From NCBI RefSeq assembly GCF_943737015.1, contig NZ_CALSFP010000001.1, positions 1,240,001 to 1,304,000 on the forward strand: a DNA stretch of 64,000 nt. The letters are read 5' to 3'. The position numbers and the translations under genes are program-made. The notes under the pieces were generated by a model, which made no database searches, was not told the origin of the DNA, and saw only the letters and a list, made by a program, of their open reading frames with translations. Shown in pieces: positions 11,251 through 20,695 of this stretch. Source of the stretch: Staphylococcus sp. Marseille-Q5304. GTDB taxonomy: Bacteria; Bacillota; Bacilli; Staphylococcales; Staphylococcaceae. Position 1 is the first letter of the stretch; every line of letters starts with the position of its first letter.

Positions 11251-11271
11251 TATTGTGCTCCCATCCTTTCC

Positions 11272-12438
11272 TTACGCTTCGTTTACTAGTTTAACAATTT
11301 TTTGAGCGCCTTCAGCCATAGTTGAAGCTGATTCGATTGCTAAACCAGAGTCTTGTAAGATTTGTTTACCGATTTCTACGTTTGTACCTTCAAGGCGAAC
11401 AACTAAAGGTAAATCTAATTCTACTTCTTTGACTGCCGCTACAATACCTTCTGCGATGACATCACAACGCATGATTCCACCAAAGATATTTACGAAAATA
11501 CCTTTAACGTTTTCATCACCTAAGATGATTTTGAAAGCTTCTGTAACCTTTTCTTTTGTAGCACCGCCACCAACGTCTAGGAAGTTAGCTGGGTTTCCAC
11601 CGAAGTGGTTGATTGTATCCATTGTTGCCATTGCAAGACCTGCACCGTTAACCATACAACCGATATTTCCGTCTAATGCAATGTAAGATAAATCATATTT
11701 AGATGCTTCGATTTCTTTCGGATCTTCTTCGTCTAAGTCACGTAATTCAACGATATCTTTATGTCTGAATAAAGCGTTGTCGTCGAAGTTGATCTTAGAG
11801 TCAAGCGCTAAAACTTCACCTTCACCTGTTGTAACAAGTGGGTTAATTTCAACGATTGAACAATCTTTTTCCATAAATACATTGTAAAGACCCATTAAGA
11901 ATTTAGCTGCTTTACCAACTGATTCTTTAGGGATATTAATGTTGAAAGCAATACGACGTGCTTGGTATGGTGAAAGACCAACAACTGGGTCGATTACTTC
12001 TTTAAAGATTTTTTCTGGAGATTGTGCTGCTACTTCTTCGATTTCTGTACCGCCTTCTTCAGATGCCATTAAAGTGACTCTGTCAGTTGCACGGTCGATT
12101 ACGAAACCGACATAGTATTCTTTTTGAATGTCGCAACCTTCTTCGATATAAAGACGTTTAACTTCTTTACCTTCTGGACCAGTTTGATGCGTAACTAAAG
12201 TGTGACCTAATAATTCTTTTGCATAAGTCTCAACTTCAGAAAGAGATTTAGCGATTTTAACACCGCCAGCTTTACCTCTACCACCGGCATGAATTTGAGC
12301 TTTAACTACGTAAACCTCTGAGTTTAATTCTTTTGCCTTTTCAACTGCCTCTTCAGCAGTAAATGCTACGCGTCCTTCTGGGACAGCAACGCCCATAGAA
12401 CGAAAAATTGCTTTACCTTGATACTCGTGGATATTCAT
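11272..12438 (-). CDS. sucC: Succinyl-CoA synthetase (ADP-forming), beta subunit
   Basis: SucC is the nucleotide-binding subunit. The 388-residue protein begins [17 protein letters not shown] and has the ATP-grasp domain ([18 protein letters not shown]) and the ligase domain with [20 protein letters not shown] and [20 protein letters not shown] precedes the ATG. It is the first gene of sucCD, with a near-consensus promoter and a cre-like site about 40-65 bases upstream, which is consistent with catabolite control of the TCA cycle. Confidence 0.98.
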   Translation of the reverse strand: MNIHEYQGKAIFRSMGVAVPEGRVAFTAEEAVEKAKELNSEVYVVKAQIHAGGRGKAGGVKIAKSLSEVETYAKELLGHTLVTHQTGPEGKEVKRLYIEEGCDIQKEYYVGFVIDRATDRVTLMASEEGGTEIEEVAAQSPEKIFKEVIDPVVGLSPYQARRIAFNINIPKESVGKAAKFLMGLYNVFMEKDCSIVEINPLVTTGEGEVLALDSKINFDDNALFRHKDIVELRDLDEEDPKEIEASKYDLSYIALDGNIGCMVNGAGLAMATMDTINHFGGNPANFLDVGGGATKEKVTEAFKIILGDENVKGIFVNIFGGIMRCDVIAEGIVAAVKEVELDLPLVVRLEGTNVEIGKQILQDSGLAIESASTMAEGAQKIVKLVNEA

Positions 12439-12476
12439 TCTCCATCCTCCTGTTTCTTAGGTTAAGTTCATATTTA

Positions 12477-12505
12477 ATTATAAGTAATGAAAGCGCTATT
12501 GTAAA
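12477..12505 (-). promoter_or_regulatory. sucCD promoter with overlapping cre-like site
   Basis: TTTACA (12500-12505) and TATAAT (12477-12482) are spaced by exactly 17 bases on the minus strand. The spacer carries ACAATAGCGCTTTCAT (12487-12502). Its right half AGCGCTTTCAT matches the CcpA cre consensus, while the left half is poor. Binding here would block RNA polymerase; CcpA control is inferred. Confidence 0.8.
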
Positions 12506-12539
12506 CTGATTTACTATGTTATTTTAAAATATTTATTAA

Positions 12540-13310
12540 TCAAATATTCTTATAAAGAGATCGAATTGGTTCAAATGACTTTCGATGATGTGCAAGGACA
12601 CCTTGTTGTCTAATTGCTTCGAGGTGTTGTTTCGTGCCATACCCCGCATTTCGTTCGAAACCATATTCGGGATATCGCTCGCCTAAATCACGCATATAAC
12701 GATCACGATGTTCTTTAGCTAATACACTCGCAGCCGCAATTGAAACACTTCTTGAATCACCTTTTATAAGTGATTGCTGTTCAATTTCAACATCTAATTC
12801 CATTGCGTCAATAAGTAGATGCGTTGGTTGTATTTTTAAACTATCAATAGCACGTTTCATTGCTACTTTTGTAGCTTCATATATGTTCATTGAATCAATC
12901 TCTTCTACTGATGCATAGCCGTAAGCATAATCACGCAATGTCTCCGTAAGTTGACGCTCTAAGTGTTGGCGCTTTACGTGAGAAAGTTTTTTCGAATCAT
13001 TTAAACCAGTATATGCATGATCCTCATTCAATATGACTGCACAGGCAACAACCGGACCTGCAAGCGGGCCTCTACCCACTTCATCTATACCACAAATCAA
13101 TGCATTTTCATCATTTTTTAAAATATTATTCTCAAATTGCGACATTGTTTCATATTCTTCAAGTAATCGTTGCTGTTGTTCTAGTTGCTTAACTCTTGAT
13201 TTAATTGCTTGTTGTACACCTTTTCGTTGGTCGTTATATATTGATAACTGTTGAATTTCATTTATTGTATATACAGATTGTAATAAACCTTTAATTTCCT
13301 TAATCGTCAT
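12540..13310 (-). CDS. rnhB: Ribonuclease HII
   Basis: RNase HII cleaves RNA in RNA/DNA hybrids, including single ribonucleotides in DNA. The protein (256 residues from the ATG at 13308-13310) has an N-terminal helical extension of about 70 residues typical of Gram-positive RnhB. The catalytic core follows with [42 protein letters not shown] and GYGTKQH. The start is uncertain: a TTG at 13320-13322, almost touching the rbgA stop, adds four residues, and neither start has a strong ribosome site. Translation is probably coupled to rbgA. Confidence 0.95.
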   Translation of the reverse strand: MTIKEIKGLLQSVYTINEIQQLSIYNDQRKGVQQAIKSRVKQLEQQQRLLEEYETMSQFENNILKNDENALICGIDEVGRGPLAGPVVACAVILNEDHAYTGLNDSKKLSHVKRQHLERQLTETLRDYAYGYASVEEIDSMNIYEATKVAMKRAIDSLKIQPTHLLIDAMELDVEIEQQSLIKGDSRSVSIAAASVLAKEHRDRYMRDLGERYPEYGFERNAGYGTKQHLEAIRQQGVLAHHRKSFEPIRSLYKNI

Positions 13311-13324
13311 CTTGTCATTCAAAG

Positions 13325-14185
13325 TTACACGTCCATTTCATCATATAAATCAAAGGTATACGTACCAACTTTTGCATTGCGTACATCATAAATAATTGCG
13401 TCTATCACCGCTTCATAATCTACTTCGTTTCCTTTTTGTAGCATACCTCTTCTTCGTCCAATAGCTTCAAACCAATCTAAATTTTCATCTTCGTCAGATA
13501 AATCAACATCAAAGTGTTGTTTCAGCCCTTCAATATCATGCGCTTTTAAAAAGTCTAAACCGTATATCGCGACTTCATCTAAATGCACGATACTATCCTT
13601 AATCGCACCTGTTATACTCAATTTCTTACCAATTGTTTGATCTTCGAACTTAGGCCACAATATACCAGGTGTATCTAATAGTTGTAATGATTTGCCTACT
13701 TTAATCCATTGTTGTTGTTTCGTCACGCCTGGCGTATTACCAGTTTTTGCGATTGATTGCTTGGATAATTTGTTTATGAGTGTTGATTTACCTACATTTG
13801 GTATACCGACAATCATCGCTCTAATCGCTCTCGGTTTTAAACCTTTCGCTTTTTCTTTCGCAAATTTTTCTTCTGTTGCTTTAGTTGCGGCTTGCTCTAC
13901 TTGTTTTAGTCCTTTACCGTGTTTCGCGTCTATTGCGACTGGAAAGTAACCTTGTGCTTTAAAATAAGTTTCCCACTTTTCCAGTTCTTTTAAATTAGAC
14001 ATATCTTTTTTATTTAAAATTACGACACGAGGCTTTTGTTGGATTACTTCATCTATTACAGGATTTCGAGAGCTATATGGAATACGTGCATCGACAAGTT
14101 CAAATACAACATCGACCTTTTTTAATTGTTCGGCAACTTCTCTTTTGGCCTTTGCCATATGGCCTGGATACCATTGAATTACCAT
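13325..14185 (-). CDS. rbgA: Ribosome biogenesis GTPase RbgA (YlqF)
   Basis: RbgA is needed for late assembly of the 50S subunit. The 286-residue protein starts [16 protein letters not shown] and shows the circularly permuted GTPase order: G4 LNKKDM near residue 60, G1 [14 protein letters not shown] near 125, then G3 LDTPGI, with a C-terminal helical ribosome-binding domain. I use the ATG at 14183-14185, preceded by AAAGGTGAT; the in-frame extension upstream has no ribosome site. It is the first gene of an rbgA-rnhB pair. Confidence 0.96.
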   Translation of the reverse strand: MVIQWYPGHMAKAKREVAEQLKKVDVVFELVDARIPYSSRNPVIDEVIQQKPRVVILNKKDMSNLKELEKWETYFKAQGYFPVAIDAKHGKGLKQVEQAATKATEEKFAKEKAKGLKPRAIRAMIVGIPNVGKSTLINKLSKQSIAKTGNTPGVTKQQQWIKVGKSLQLLDTPGILWPKFEDQTIGKKLSITGAIKDSIVHLDEVAIYGLDFLKAHDIEGLKQHFDVDLSDEDENLDWFEAIGRRRGMLQKGNEVDYEAVIDAIIYDVRNAKVGTYTFDLYDEMDV

Positions 14186-14245
14186 TTTTATCACCTTTCT
14201 ATATTCAATTAAACACATTTACAAAATCACTTTTTTCACCATTGC

Positions 14246-14273
14246 ATCATAACATGTGATGCGAACGTGTATA
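14246..14273 (-). promoter_or_regulatory. rbgA promoter (extended -10) and remainder of the divergent gap
   Basis: On the minus strand, TATACA (14268-14273) and TATGAT (14246-14251) are 16 bases apart, with a TG extension before the -10. The arms GCATCA and TGATGC around the -10 make a small inverted repeat. The rest of the divergent 14186-14544 gap is AT-rich leader for the yfhO genes. TTGCAT and TAATTT spaced 18 bases near 14410-14440 may be their promoter, but this is weak. No gene is visible there. Confidence 0.6.
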
Positions 14274-14544
14274 AATTTTGTAGAGAAAGTTTGTTTATTA
14301 CTTATTATTATAAATGAATTTCTTACAAATAACCTCACTTTTCATAACTCTATTCCTTTTTTAAGGTTAGACTTTTACTCATGGTGATTTTCAAAAATAC
14401 CATTTTCTTTGCATTGTTACTATTAAAAACGATAATTTTAAATGAGGAATACATATTTTTAAGTAGATTTTAATATTTTATTTTAACTTAATTAAAGAAA
14501 CATAGTTAAAATGATTATATATCTAAACTTTTAGGAGATCGCAT

Positions 14545-17115
14545 ATGAATCGTAACAAGTTATATATATTTTTATTCTTATTTTTAGCTATCATTGGTCA
14601 CGGATATATCATTTATCGTTTTTTCCATGATGGCGTTCTTTTCACAGGACCCAATGATGGCATGGAACAAATGGTTCCGATTCAAAAATATTTATATAAC
14701 CAATGGTCGCATGGCAATTGGTTTTACTCTACTGATTTTGGCTTAGGTGGCGATTTCTTTACTGACTTAAGCTATTATTTCACCACTAACATATTATTTA
14801 TTATCAATGTCATCATCATTGCATTTTTAAAGATTTTTATTCCGTTAGATACATCTTCTATGATGTTCTGGATGACGAATGCGCTTATAGTTTCAGTCAT
14901 CAAATCAGCAATTGCAATGTATGCAACGTATCTATATGTAAATTACATTACACATAATAAAAAAATATCACTTTTCACAGCATTTATTTTTGTTGTTTCA
15001 CCTTTATATTTCCGATTTACAGTCTATTGGCCATTTTTCAGTGACATATTTATCTTATTACCATTATTACTATGGTCAATTGAACGTTATTTAAAAAACG
15101 GGAAAATTGGTTGGTTTATAGTTATCAGTGCACTTTCATTGGTAAACAATTTTTACTTTGCATATTATCAATTACTTACAGGTCTCATCTATCTTATTGT
15201 AAGACTCGTCTTTAAACATAAAGATGATATATTACCTAGGCTTAAAGCACTGAAAACAATAACAATTGCAGCAATATTAGCGTTAATCTGTAGTTTATTC
15301 ACCTTTTCACATGGAATTCAAAGCTTTTTAAATAACCGACGCGTACCATTTCGCGGACATGTGGATATGTTTGAAAAATTTAATCAAAATACAGATATTT
15401 TTTATGATAATTATTTAATCGTCATATTATTCGTCACTGTACAAGCATTGTTGGCTTTCAAATTGTATAAACATTACTATTTTAGATTATTTGCGGTACT
15501 TACTATTATTTCAATCATCGCGAGTTTTGTACCATTTGTTGATCAGTTATTTAATGGTTTATCAGCGCCTCAAAAGCGTTGGCATTACTTGTTAGCATTT
15601 AATTCAGCCATGCTTATCGGCTTATACGTTAAACATTTTCGTTCAGTTTCAATAGTAAATTATGTGGTAACGTCTATTCTTGGTTTAGCTATTATCTTCA
15701 TAAGTGCGTGGCGTTTCGATAATTATGTGGCATGGCTATGGTTTGCACCCGTTGTGACATTGGTCGGTTTATTAGTTTTACTTGTTAACCATAAAAATGA
15801 ACGTAAAAAACTAAGTTATTTTTATGCAATTGCAATTATGATACTTACTGTTTTTGTTTCAATCGTATTTACACGAAATCAAATTTTCTTCCAAGATCAC
15901 GTAGAACGTGCGAGCAAATTTTATACGAATGCGAGTAAGTATAGTACGCCATTACAACGACAACTCGTGTCAGAAATGAAACACGATAAAAATGAGGATG
16001 AACGCATAGATTGGCGTGTAAACGAACAAGATAATACCCCAATGTATCAAAACTTTAAAGGTTTAAGTCTATATTCAAGTATTTTCGATCATAATATACT
16101 TGATTTTTACTACGATGCTATGAAGATCAACTTAAAGAACGAATCACTCAGCAGGTACCAAACTACTAATGGACGTCAAAATATAGCAAGTTTGTTCTCT
16201 GTACGTTATTTAATGTTGAAAGAATATCAACATAACGTTCCTGAACATTTTAAACAGATAAAATCATCAGGTCAGTATAGAGTGTTTGAAAACACATTGA
16301 ACTTACCTGCCGTTTCTGTAACGAATAACGTATATAATGCGCAAAGCATACATTCTGCCATAGATAGAGAGCATGCTATGATGGATGGCGTTATTATGGA
16401 AAATCAAGGTAAAAAATACGATGATCAATCACCTAACCTTTTTAGAGAGTCCAAAACAACGTACGAAGATATGAAAAAAATTAGCCATGATAAATATCAA
16501 CTGAGTAAAGCTGAAGGCCGTTTCAAAATCCATATCCCTAAAGATGTACGTAAACGTTATGAAGATTACTATGTGACTATGAAAATAAACCGCGGTCAAC
16601 CAGATAGTAATTATACTGTCAATGTTAATGGTTATCTCAATAGTAGACTTTTCAACAATTCTACTTATCGCACAGGGGTTGATACACAACTTTATAGAAC
16701 CAAACCAGATAAAAATGGTAATATATATATTGAACTGAGTCCTAAAGGCACATTTGATGTGAAGTTTCTACGCCTTGATGGTGAAAATTATAAAAAATTA
16801 AAACAAGCGAAACAAAAGCGAACGCAAGGTCATCACTATCACGATATTAAAAATGGCGTTAAAGTCAATTTAAAAGAACATAACAAGGGTACAGCAGTAG
16901 TTAATATTCCTTATCGTGAAGGGATGGTCGCTTACGTTGATGGAAGAAAAGTCTCACCTAAAAAAGTCAATTATATGATGACGGGCGTGCCAGTTTCATC
17001 AAAGGACAAAGAAATAATCATTAAATATCGCCCTAAACTTTGGTATACAATGTTAATTGTTTCTATAATCGGGATCGTTGTTAGTGTAATTTGGGTACGT
17101 CGTCGAAAGGACTAA
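14545..17115 (+). CDS. YfhO-family multi-span membrane protein (copy 1), LTA-glycosylation type
   Basis: The 856-residue protein has an N-terminal signal-anchor, about 11-13 hydrophobic membrane segments through residue 440, a large extracytoplasmic domain of about 350 residues, and one last membrane span ending in RRRKD. The GPNDGMEQMVPIQKYLY and DFGLGGDFFTDLSYYFTT motifs are typical of YfhO (GT-C-like). In B. subtilis and S. aureus, YfhO works with CsbB and a GtcA-type flippase to put GlcNAc on lipoteichoic acid. S. aureus yfhO lies at this same site next to rbgA, so that role is the best inference. AGGAG is 7-8 bases before the ATG. A paralogue follows directly. Confidence 0.88.
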   Translation: MNRNKLYIFLFLFLAIIGHGYIIYRFFHDGVLFTGPNDGMEQMVPIQKYLYNQWSHGNWFYSTDFGLGGDFFTDLSYYFTTNILFIINVIIIAFLKIFIPLDTSSMMFWMTNALIVSVIKSAIAMYATYLYVNYITHNKKISLFTAFIFVVSPLYFRFTVYWPFFSDIFILLPLLLWSIERYLKNGKIGWFIVISALSLVNNFYFAYYQLLTGLIYLIVRLVFKHKDDILPRLKALKTITIAAILALICSLFTFSHGIQSFLNNRRVPFRGHVDMFEKFNQNTDIFYDNYLIVILFVTVQALLAFKLYKHYYFRLFAVLTIISIIASFVPFVDQLFNGLSAPQKRWHYLLAFNSAMLIGLYVKHFRSVSIVNYVVTSILGLAIIFISAWRFDNYVAWLWFAPVVTLVGLLVLLVNHKNERKKLSYFYAIAIMILTVFVSIVFTRNQIFFQDHVERASKFYTNASKYSTPLQRQLVSEMKHDKNEDERIDWRVNEQDNTPMYQNFKGLSLYSSIFDHNILDFYYDAMKINLKNESLSRYQTTNGRQNIASLFSVRYLMLKEYQHNVPEHFKQIKSSGQYRVFENTLNLPAVSVTNNVYNAQSIHSAIDREHAMMDGVIMENQGKKYDDQSPNLFRESKTTYEDMKKISHDKYQLSKAEGRFKIHIPKDVRKRYEDYYVTMKINRGQPDSNYTVNVNGYLNSRLFNNSTYRTGVDTQLYRTKPDKNGNIYIELSPKGTFDVKFLRLDGENYKKLKQAKQKRTQGHHYHDIKNGVKVNLKEHNKGTAVVNIPYREGMVAYVDGRKVSPKKVNYMMTGVPVSSKDKEIIIKYRPKLWYTMLIVSIIGIVVSVIWVRRRKD

Positions 17116-17163
17116 CATTCATATGTTAGCTAAATTTAAATTAATAAAAGGAGAATTGCAGTT

Positions 17164-17187
17164 ATGAGGTATGACCATGTTAAATAA
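17164..17187 (+). other. Possible 7-codon leader ORF overlapping the yfhO copy 2 start
   Basis: ATG AGG TAT GAC CAT GTT AAA TAA (17164-17187) follows AAAGGAGA at 17147-17154 and overlaps the preferred start at 17177 in another frame. The strongest ribosome-binding sequence in the gap lies before this mini-ORF rather than before the long gene, so it could couple translation. It may also be fortuitous. Confidence 0.25.
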
Positions 17188-19804
17188 GATCTGGTCTAAT
17201 AAATTTACAAGATTGCTAACCATATTAGCATTAGGGGTCGCCGTAAGCTTTATGGCTTACGCCCCTTATATTTATCGTTACATTACTCAAGGCATTGTCT
17301 TTAGTGGATCTGGTGATGGCTATCGACAAATGATGCCTTTCCAAATGTATTTATATGAGCATATTTCCCAATTCAAGAGTTTTTATGATCATTCATTTGG
17401 TTTAGGCGGCGATTACATAAAAGATTTATCATATTATTATGCCACATCACCATTTACTTACATTAATTTTATTTTTGTGTGGATTAGTGAAACAGTATTT
17501 CATGCTAATCCGCATTCATTACATTTCTGGGCGACAAATCAACTCATTGTTTCATTTTTTAAAGGTGTCGCAGGGTTTGTTATAGCGTTCTATTATTTTA
17601 GATATTTGAGATTTAAATTTGTTACCACTTTTATAAGCGCTATGCTATTTGGCGCTTCAACGACAATGATACATTTTAATTTTACTTGGTCTTATTACGG
17701 CGATTTATTTATTTTCTTACCTTTATCTTTATGGGGATTGGAACGCTTATTTAAAGAAAGAAAAGCAGGATTATTTATTTTCGCTATTGCTTTAACACTA
17801 TTTTCAAATTTCTATTTCAGTTACTACGAGGCTATAGTTGTTTTAGCATATTACATATATAGATGTGTTTATCCTCACCCTCAAGATAGCATTACACGCA
17901 AACAAAAATTATGGGTTATACCAATAGCGGTGTTCATAAGTACATTAATAGGTATTTGGGGATTCTATACTGGTGTTTCTTCATTTTTAAATAATGATCG
18001 TGTCAGTAATCCCCATTTTAAAATTGAAATGTTTACAAACTTTGCTAGACAGAAACATTTCTTCAGTAATGGTTTTTACATAACCGTTTCAATTATTGCC
18101 GTCGTAGCACTATTATCGTTTAAGCTATACCGTCATTACTATTATCGTTTATTCGCTGTTGCAACATGGATTATGTTAATTGGTTCATTAACGCCCTACT
18201 TCGATAGTATGTTTAACGGTTTTTCAACACCAGAACGACGTTGGGTTTATATCTTAGCATTAACGACGGCTGGTCTGATTGCATTATTTATTCAACATTT
18301 ATCGGAACTGACATTTAAAGATTATGTCTATGCCTGTACACCAACACTACTCATCATGTTTGTCATGTCATTAGTTGTTAAAAATGAAGTTATGACATGG
18401 ATGTACGTTTGCTTAGTTCTCATGTTGTTTATCGGTTTGATACTGTTCAAACGTAAACTAATGACGAAACCTTGGACTTTAATAACATTAGTCGCCCTAT
18501 TACTAATTCAACAAATCGTCATTTTAAGTAATGATCACCATAATAATGTAGTAAGATATGAATCAACTTTAAATAATATGAATGATTCAAGTTATAAAAG
18601 TAAAGCACTCAATCAAAGCATTAAACAAGTCAATGAAAAACACAGTGACGATCCTTTATCACGTATAGATTACATGTCGGCATATGGATTGAACTCACCA
18701 ATGATTTATCATTTTGATGGGATTGCACTATATTCAAGTATATTTGATGGAGATATTTTGAAATACTATGATAAACAACTTCAAATTAATATGCCGGTGG
18801 ATAAAAATAGTACCTATCGATTAATGTCAAATAGAGCTAACGAGATGGCTTTATGGGACGTCAAAGACCGCTTTAGAAGACCGAATGATTTAAACATGTC
18901 TTATGGGTTCAAACAACACGATATTGTAAAACACTCAGATAAAGAATCATTTATTCATTCAACAAACCAAATTGACTATCCAAGTGCACATATCGCACAT
19001 AAAGTTTACGATAAAGATGAACTGAAATCACCGCTGGACCGTGAACAAGCTATGTTGAAGGGTGTCGTGTTTAACGATAATAAACATAAAGCAAACAGCC
19101 ATTTAAAATTAAATCAAAATTTATTAAATAAAACTAAATCTGAATTACACAATGCACATCGAGATGATAAAGGTCATTTAATCATCGAACAAGATAAAGG
19201 CGGCGTTTCTTATCACCTTCCATCTTCAATTGCTAATAAATATAAAGATATGTATGTTGAGATGGATGTAGAGTTACTCTCTCCTGACAAACAACATGAT
19301 GTAGCTGTAAATGAATATAACCAACACCGTAATGAACTTTCTTATAAATATAGACGTTTTGTATCGCCTGTAACTATGCGCGTTAAAGCGAATCAAAATT
19401 TAGATATTAAATTATCTAAAGGACAATACCGCTTTAACATTAAAGGCATTTATGGTGAAAATTATCATACATTAAAACAAGCTACACATAGGCTAGATAA
19501 AGTAGATGTTAAGCAAACACGTTCAGGTTATACAATTCACAAAGATAAAAATGATCATGGTTATATCGTGTTGCCAATGGCCTATAGAGAAGGTATGCAT
19601 GCACAAGCAAATGGTAAGCAAGTTCCAGTACAACAAGGTAACGGTATAATGACCGTGATCCCAGTAGAAAAAGGACAACAAACGATTAAACTCAGTTATA
19701 CACCACCACACACACTTTTATTAATTCTCCTAAGTAGTATTGGAATCATACTCAGTATTGGTTTCACATGGTGGTTGAGACACAAGTTAAAAGTTAAAAA
19801 ATAA
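17177..19804 (+). CDS. YfhO-family multi-span membrane protein (copy 2)
   Basis: This second YfhO paralogue of 875 residues has the same layout as copy 1: an N-terminal span, a polytopic region to about residue 450, a long extracytoplasmic part, and a C-terminal span ending HKLKVKK. Matching motifs include GSGDGYRQMMPFQMYLY, SFGLGGDYIKDLSYYYATS, GIALYSSIFDGDILKYY and REGMHAQANGKQV. I prefer the ATG at 17177 (GAGG 7 bases upstream) over the one at 17171. It is 61 bases after copy 1 with no terminator between, so they should be co-transcribed. The two may glycosylate different polymers or sites; this is not determinable here. Confidence 0.87.
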   Translation: MLNKIWSNKFTRLLTILALGVAVSFMAYAPYIYRYITQGIVFSGSGDGYRQMMPFQMYLYEHISQFKSFYDHSFGLGGDYIKDLSYYYATSPFTYINFIFVWISETVFHANPHSLHFWATNQLIVSFFKGVAGFVIAFYYFRYLRFKFVTTFISAMLFGASTTMIHFNFTWSYYGDLFIFLPLSLWGLERLFKERKAGLFIFAIALTLFSNFYFSYYEAIVVLAYYIYRCVYPHPQDSITRKQKLWVIPIAVFISTLIGIWGFYTGVSSFLNNDRVSNPHFKIEMFTNFARQKHFFSNGFYITVSIIAVVALLSFKLYRHYYYRLFAVATWIMLIGSLTPYFDSMFNGFSTPERRWVYILALTTAGLIALFIQHLSELTFKDYVYACTPTLLIMFVMSLVVKNEVMTWMYVCLVLMLFIGLILFKRKLMTKPWTLITLVALLLIQQIVILSNDHHNNVVRYESTLNNMNDSSYKSKALNQSIKQVNEKHSDDPLSRIDYMSAYGLNSPMIYHFDGIALYSSIFDGDILKYYDKQLQINMPVDKNSTYRLMSNRANEMALWDVKDRFRRPNDLNMSYGFKQHDIVKHSDKESFIHSTNQIDYPSAHIAHKVYDKDELKSPLDREQAMLKGVVFNDNKHKANSHLKLNQNLLNKTKSELHNAHRDDKGHLIIEQDKGGVSYHLPSSIANKYKDMYVEMDVELLSPDKQHDVAVNEYNQHRNELSYKYRRFVSPVTMRVKANQNLDIKLSKGQYRFNIKGIYGENYHTLKQATHRLDKVDVKQTRSGYTIHKDKNDHGYIVLPMAYREGMHAQANGKQVPVQQGNGIMTVIPVEKGQQTIKLSYTPPHTLLLILLSSIGIILSIGFTWWLRHKLKVKK

Positions 19805-19837
19805 TTACGTAACAATCCATTTAATTGTTCCGTATAA

Positions 19838-20017
19838 TAAAAAAAGGACGAGTCTGAGATAAACATAGGTTTCTCAGACTCTTTATCAACTTGGCAGTAG
19901 ATGTCTGAATTGAAAATGCGCTTATAATAAGCTTTTTTCAATCCTAGTCATCCTTGCCGGGATGGGACTGCGAAATCTTTAATAAAAATTCGATTTCTGT
20001 CCTACTCCCACTTTTTT
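19838..20017 (-). repeat. Staphylococcal intergenic hairpin repeat, copy A
   Basis: Read on the minus strand, this starts GTGGGAGTAGGACAGAAAT and continues with GATTTCGCAGTCCCATCCC, then GGCAAGGATGACTAG, TTCAATTCAGACATCTACTG and an AGTCTGAGA hairpin. The same succession of blocks occurs in copy B (46484-46648) and in part in copy C (58567-58722). GGGAG(T)GGGACAGAAAT elements of this type are dispersed through staphylococcal intergenic regions. The ends supply terminators for the converging yfhO (+) and rplS (-) transcripts. The 19805-20232 gap holds nothing else but the rplS terminator. Confidence 0.8.
19959..20017 (+). terminator. Terminator hairpin for the yfhO genes within repeat copy A
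   Basis: GGGATGGGAC...GAAATC (19959-19977) pairs imperfectly with GATTTCTGTCC...CTCCC (19992-20009). A T6 run follows at 20012-20017 on the plus strand. A second, shorter stem GAGTCTGAGA/TCTCAGACTC lies at 19850-19881. Confidence 0.65.
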
Positions 20018-20142
20018 ATTAACAATTTCAAAATTTGTTCATACATCTATATTTAAACTGACTATTATCGTTTTCGTCTCGATTTCATCAAGTCATCCTT
20101 CACAATAAAATGTACATCATAAAATGAAATTTATTATTATAC

Positions 20143-20183
20143 AAAAAAGGTCTGAGACACTGAAAATGTCTCAGACCTTTTTT
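20143..20183 (-). terminator. rplS terminator
   Basis: A perfect stem GGTCTGAGACA/TGTCTCAGACC has an 8-base loop and A6/T6-7 flanks, so it works in both directions. It ends the rimM-trmD-rplS transcript. Confidence 0.93.
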
Positions 20184-20232
20184 ATATCGTAAATTGCTTA
20201 AAACTGTACTTTGTTTAAACCTTATTTGCTGA

Positions 20233-20583
20233 TTAACGAATTTCTTTGATTCGAGCAGCTTTACCACGTAATTCACGTAAGTAGTATAATTTAGCACGAC
20301 GTACTTTACCACGACGTCTAACTTCGATTTTTTCGATTTTAGGTGTGTGTAATGGGAATGTACGTTCAACACCTACACCTGAAGAAATCTTACGTACTGT
20401 GAAAGTTTCTGAAATACCTCCACCGCGACGTTTGATAACTACACCTTCGAATACTTGGATACGCTCACGGTTACCTTCAATAATACGTACGTGTACTCTT
20501 AAAGAGTCACCTGGACGGAATGAAGGGATATCTGTGCGTAATTGTGATTGTGTAACTGCTTCGATTAATTTGTGATTACTCAT
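20233..20583 (-). CDS. rplS: 50S ribosomal protein L19
   Basis: L19 sits at the 30S-50S interface. The 116-residue protein shows [30 protein letters not shown], the basic [17 protein letters not shown] loop and [20 protein letters not shown], which are characteristic of the family at full length. GGAGAG precedes the ATG. It is the last gene of the rimM-trmD-rplS cluster, separated from trmD by about 100 bases that look like an L19 leader RNA. Confidence 0.98.
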   Translation of the reverse strand: MSNHKLIEAVTQSQLRTDIPSFRPGDSLRVHVRIIEGNRERIQVFEGVVIKRRGGGISETFTVRKISSGVGVERTFPLHTPKIEKIEVRRRGKVRRAKLYYLRELRGKAARIKEIR

Positions 20584-20589
20584 AATTTA

Positions 20590-20695
20590 TTCTCTCCTTC
20601 AGCCTATGTTCTTGCCTCGACAAAATATAGCAGCGGACCATAGTGATTTTTCGTGCTTCGCACACTTAAAATATATTAGCACACTGCTATTTATT
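20590..20695 (-). ncRNA. L19 leader-type structured RNA upstream of rplS
   Basis: The minus-strand RNA has outer arms ATAGCAG and CTGCTAT, an internal GTGC-GAA-GCAC hairpin, and a conserved-looking tail (GGACCGCTGC..., GAGGCAAGAACATAGGC) ending at the ribosome site. This matches my recollection of the Firmicutes L19 leader (autoregulatory mRNA leader). A covariance-model search would settle it. Confidence 0.6.

Noticed and set aside
19523..19941. Two minus-strand frames (62 and 81 codons) at the end of the second yfhO gene and in repeat copy A
   Set aside because: They overlap yfhO coding sequence or the hairpin repeat and have no ribosome sites.
20100..20372. 90-codon minus-strand frame overlapping rplS
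   Set aside because: It runs through the rplS 3' end and its terminator in another frame; the product is meaningless.
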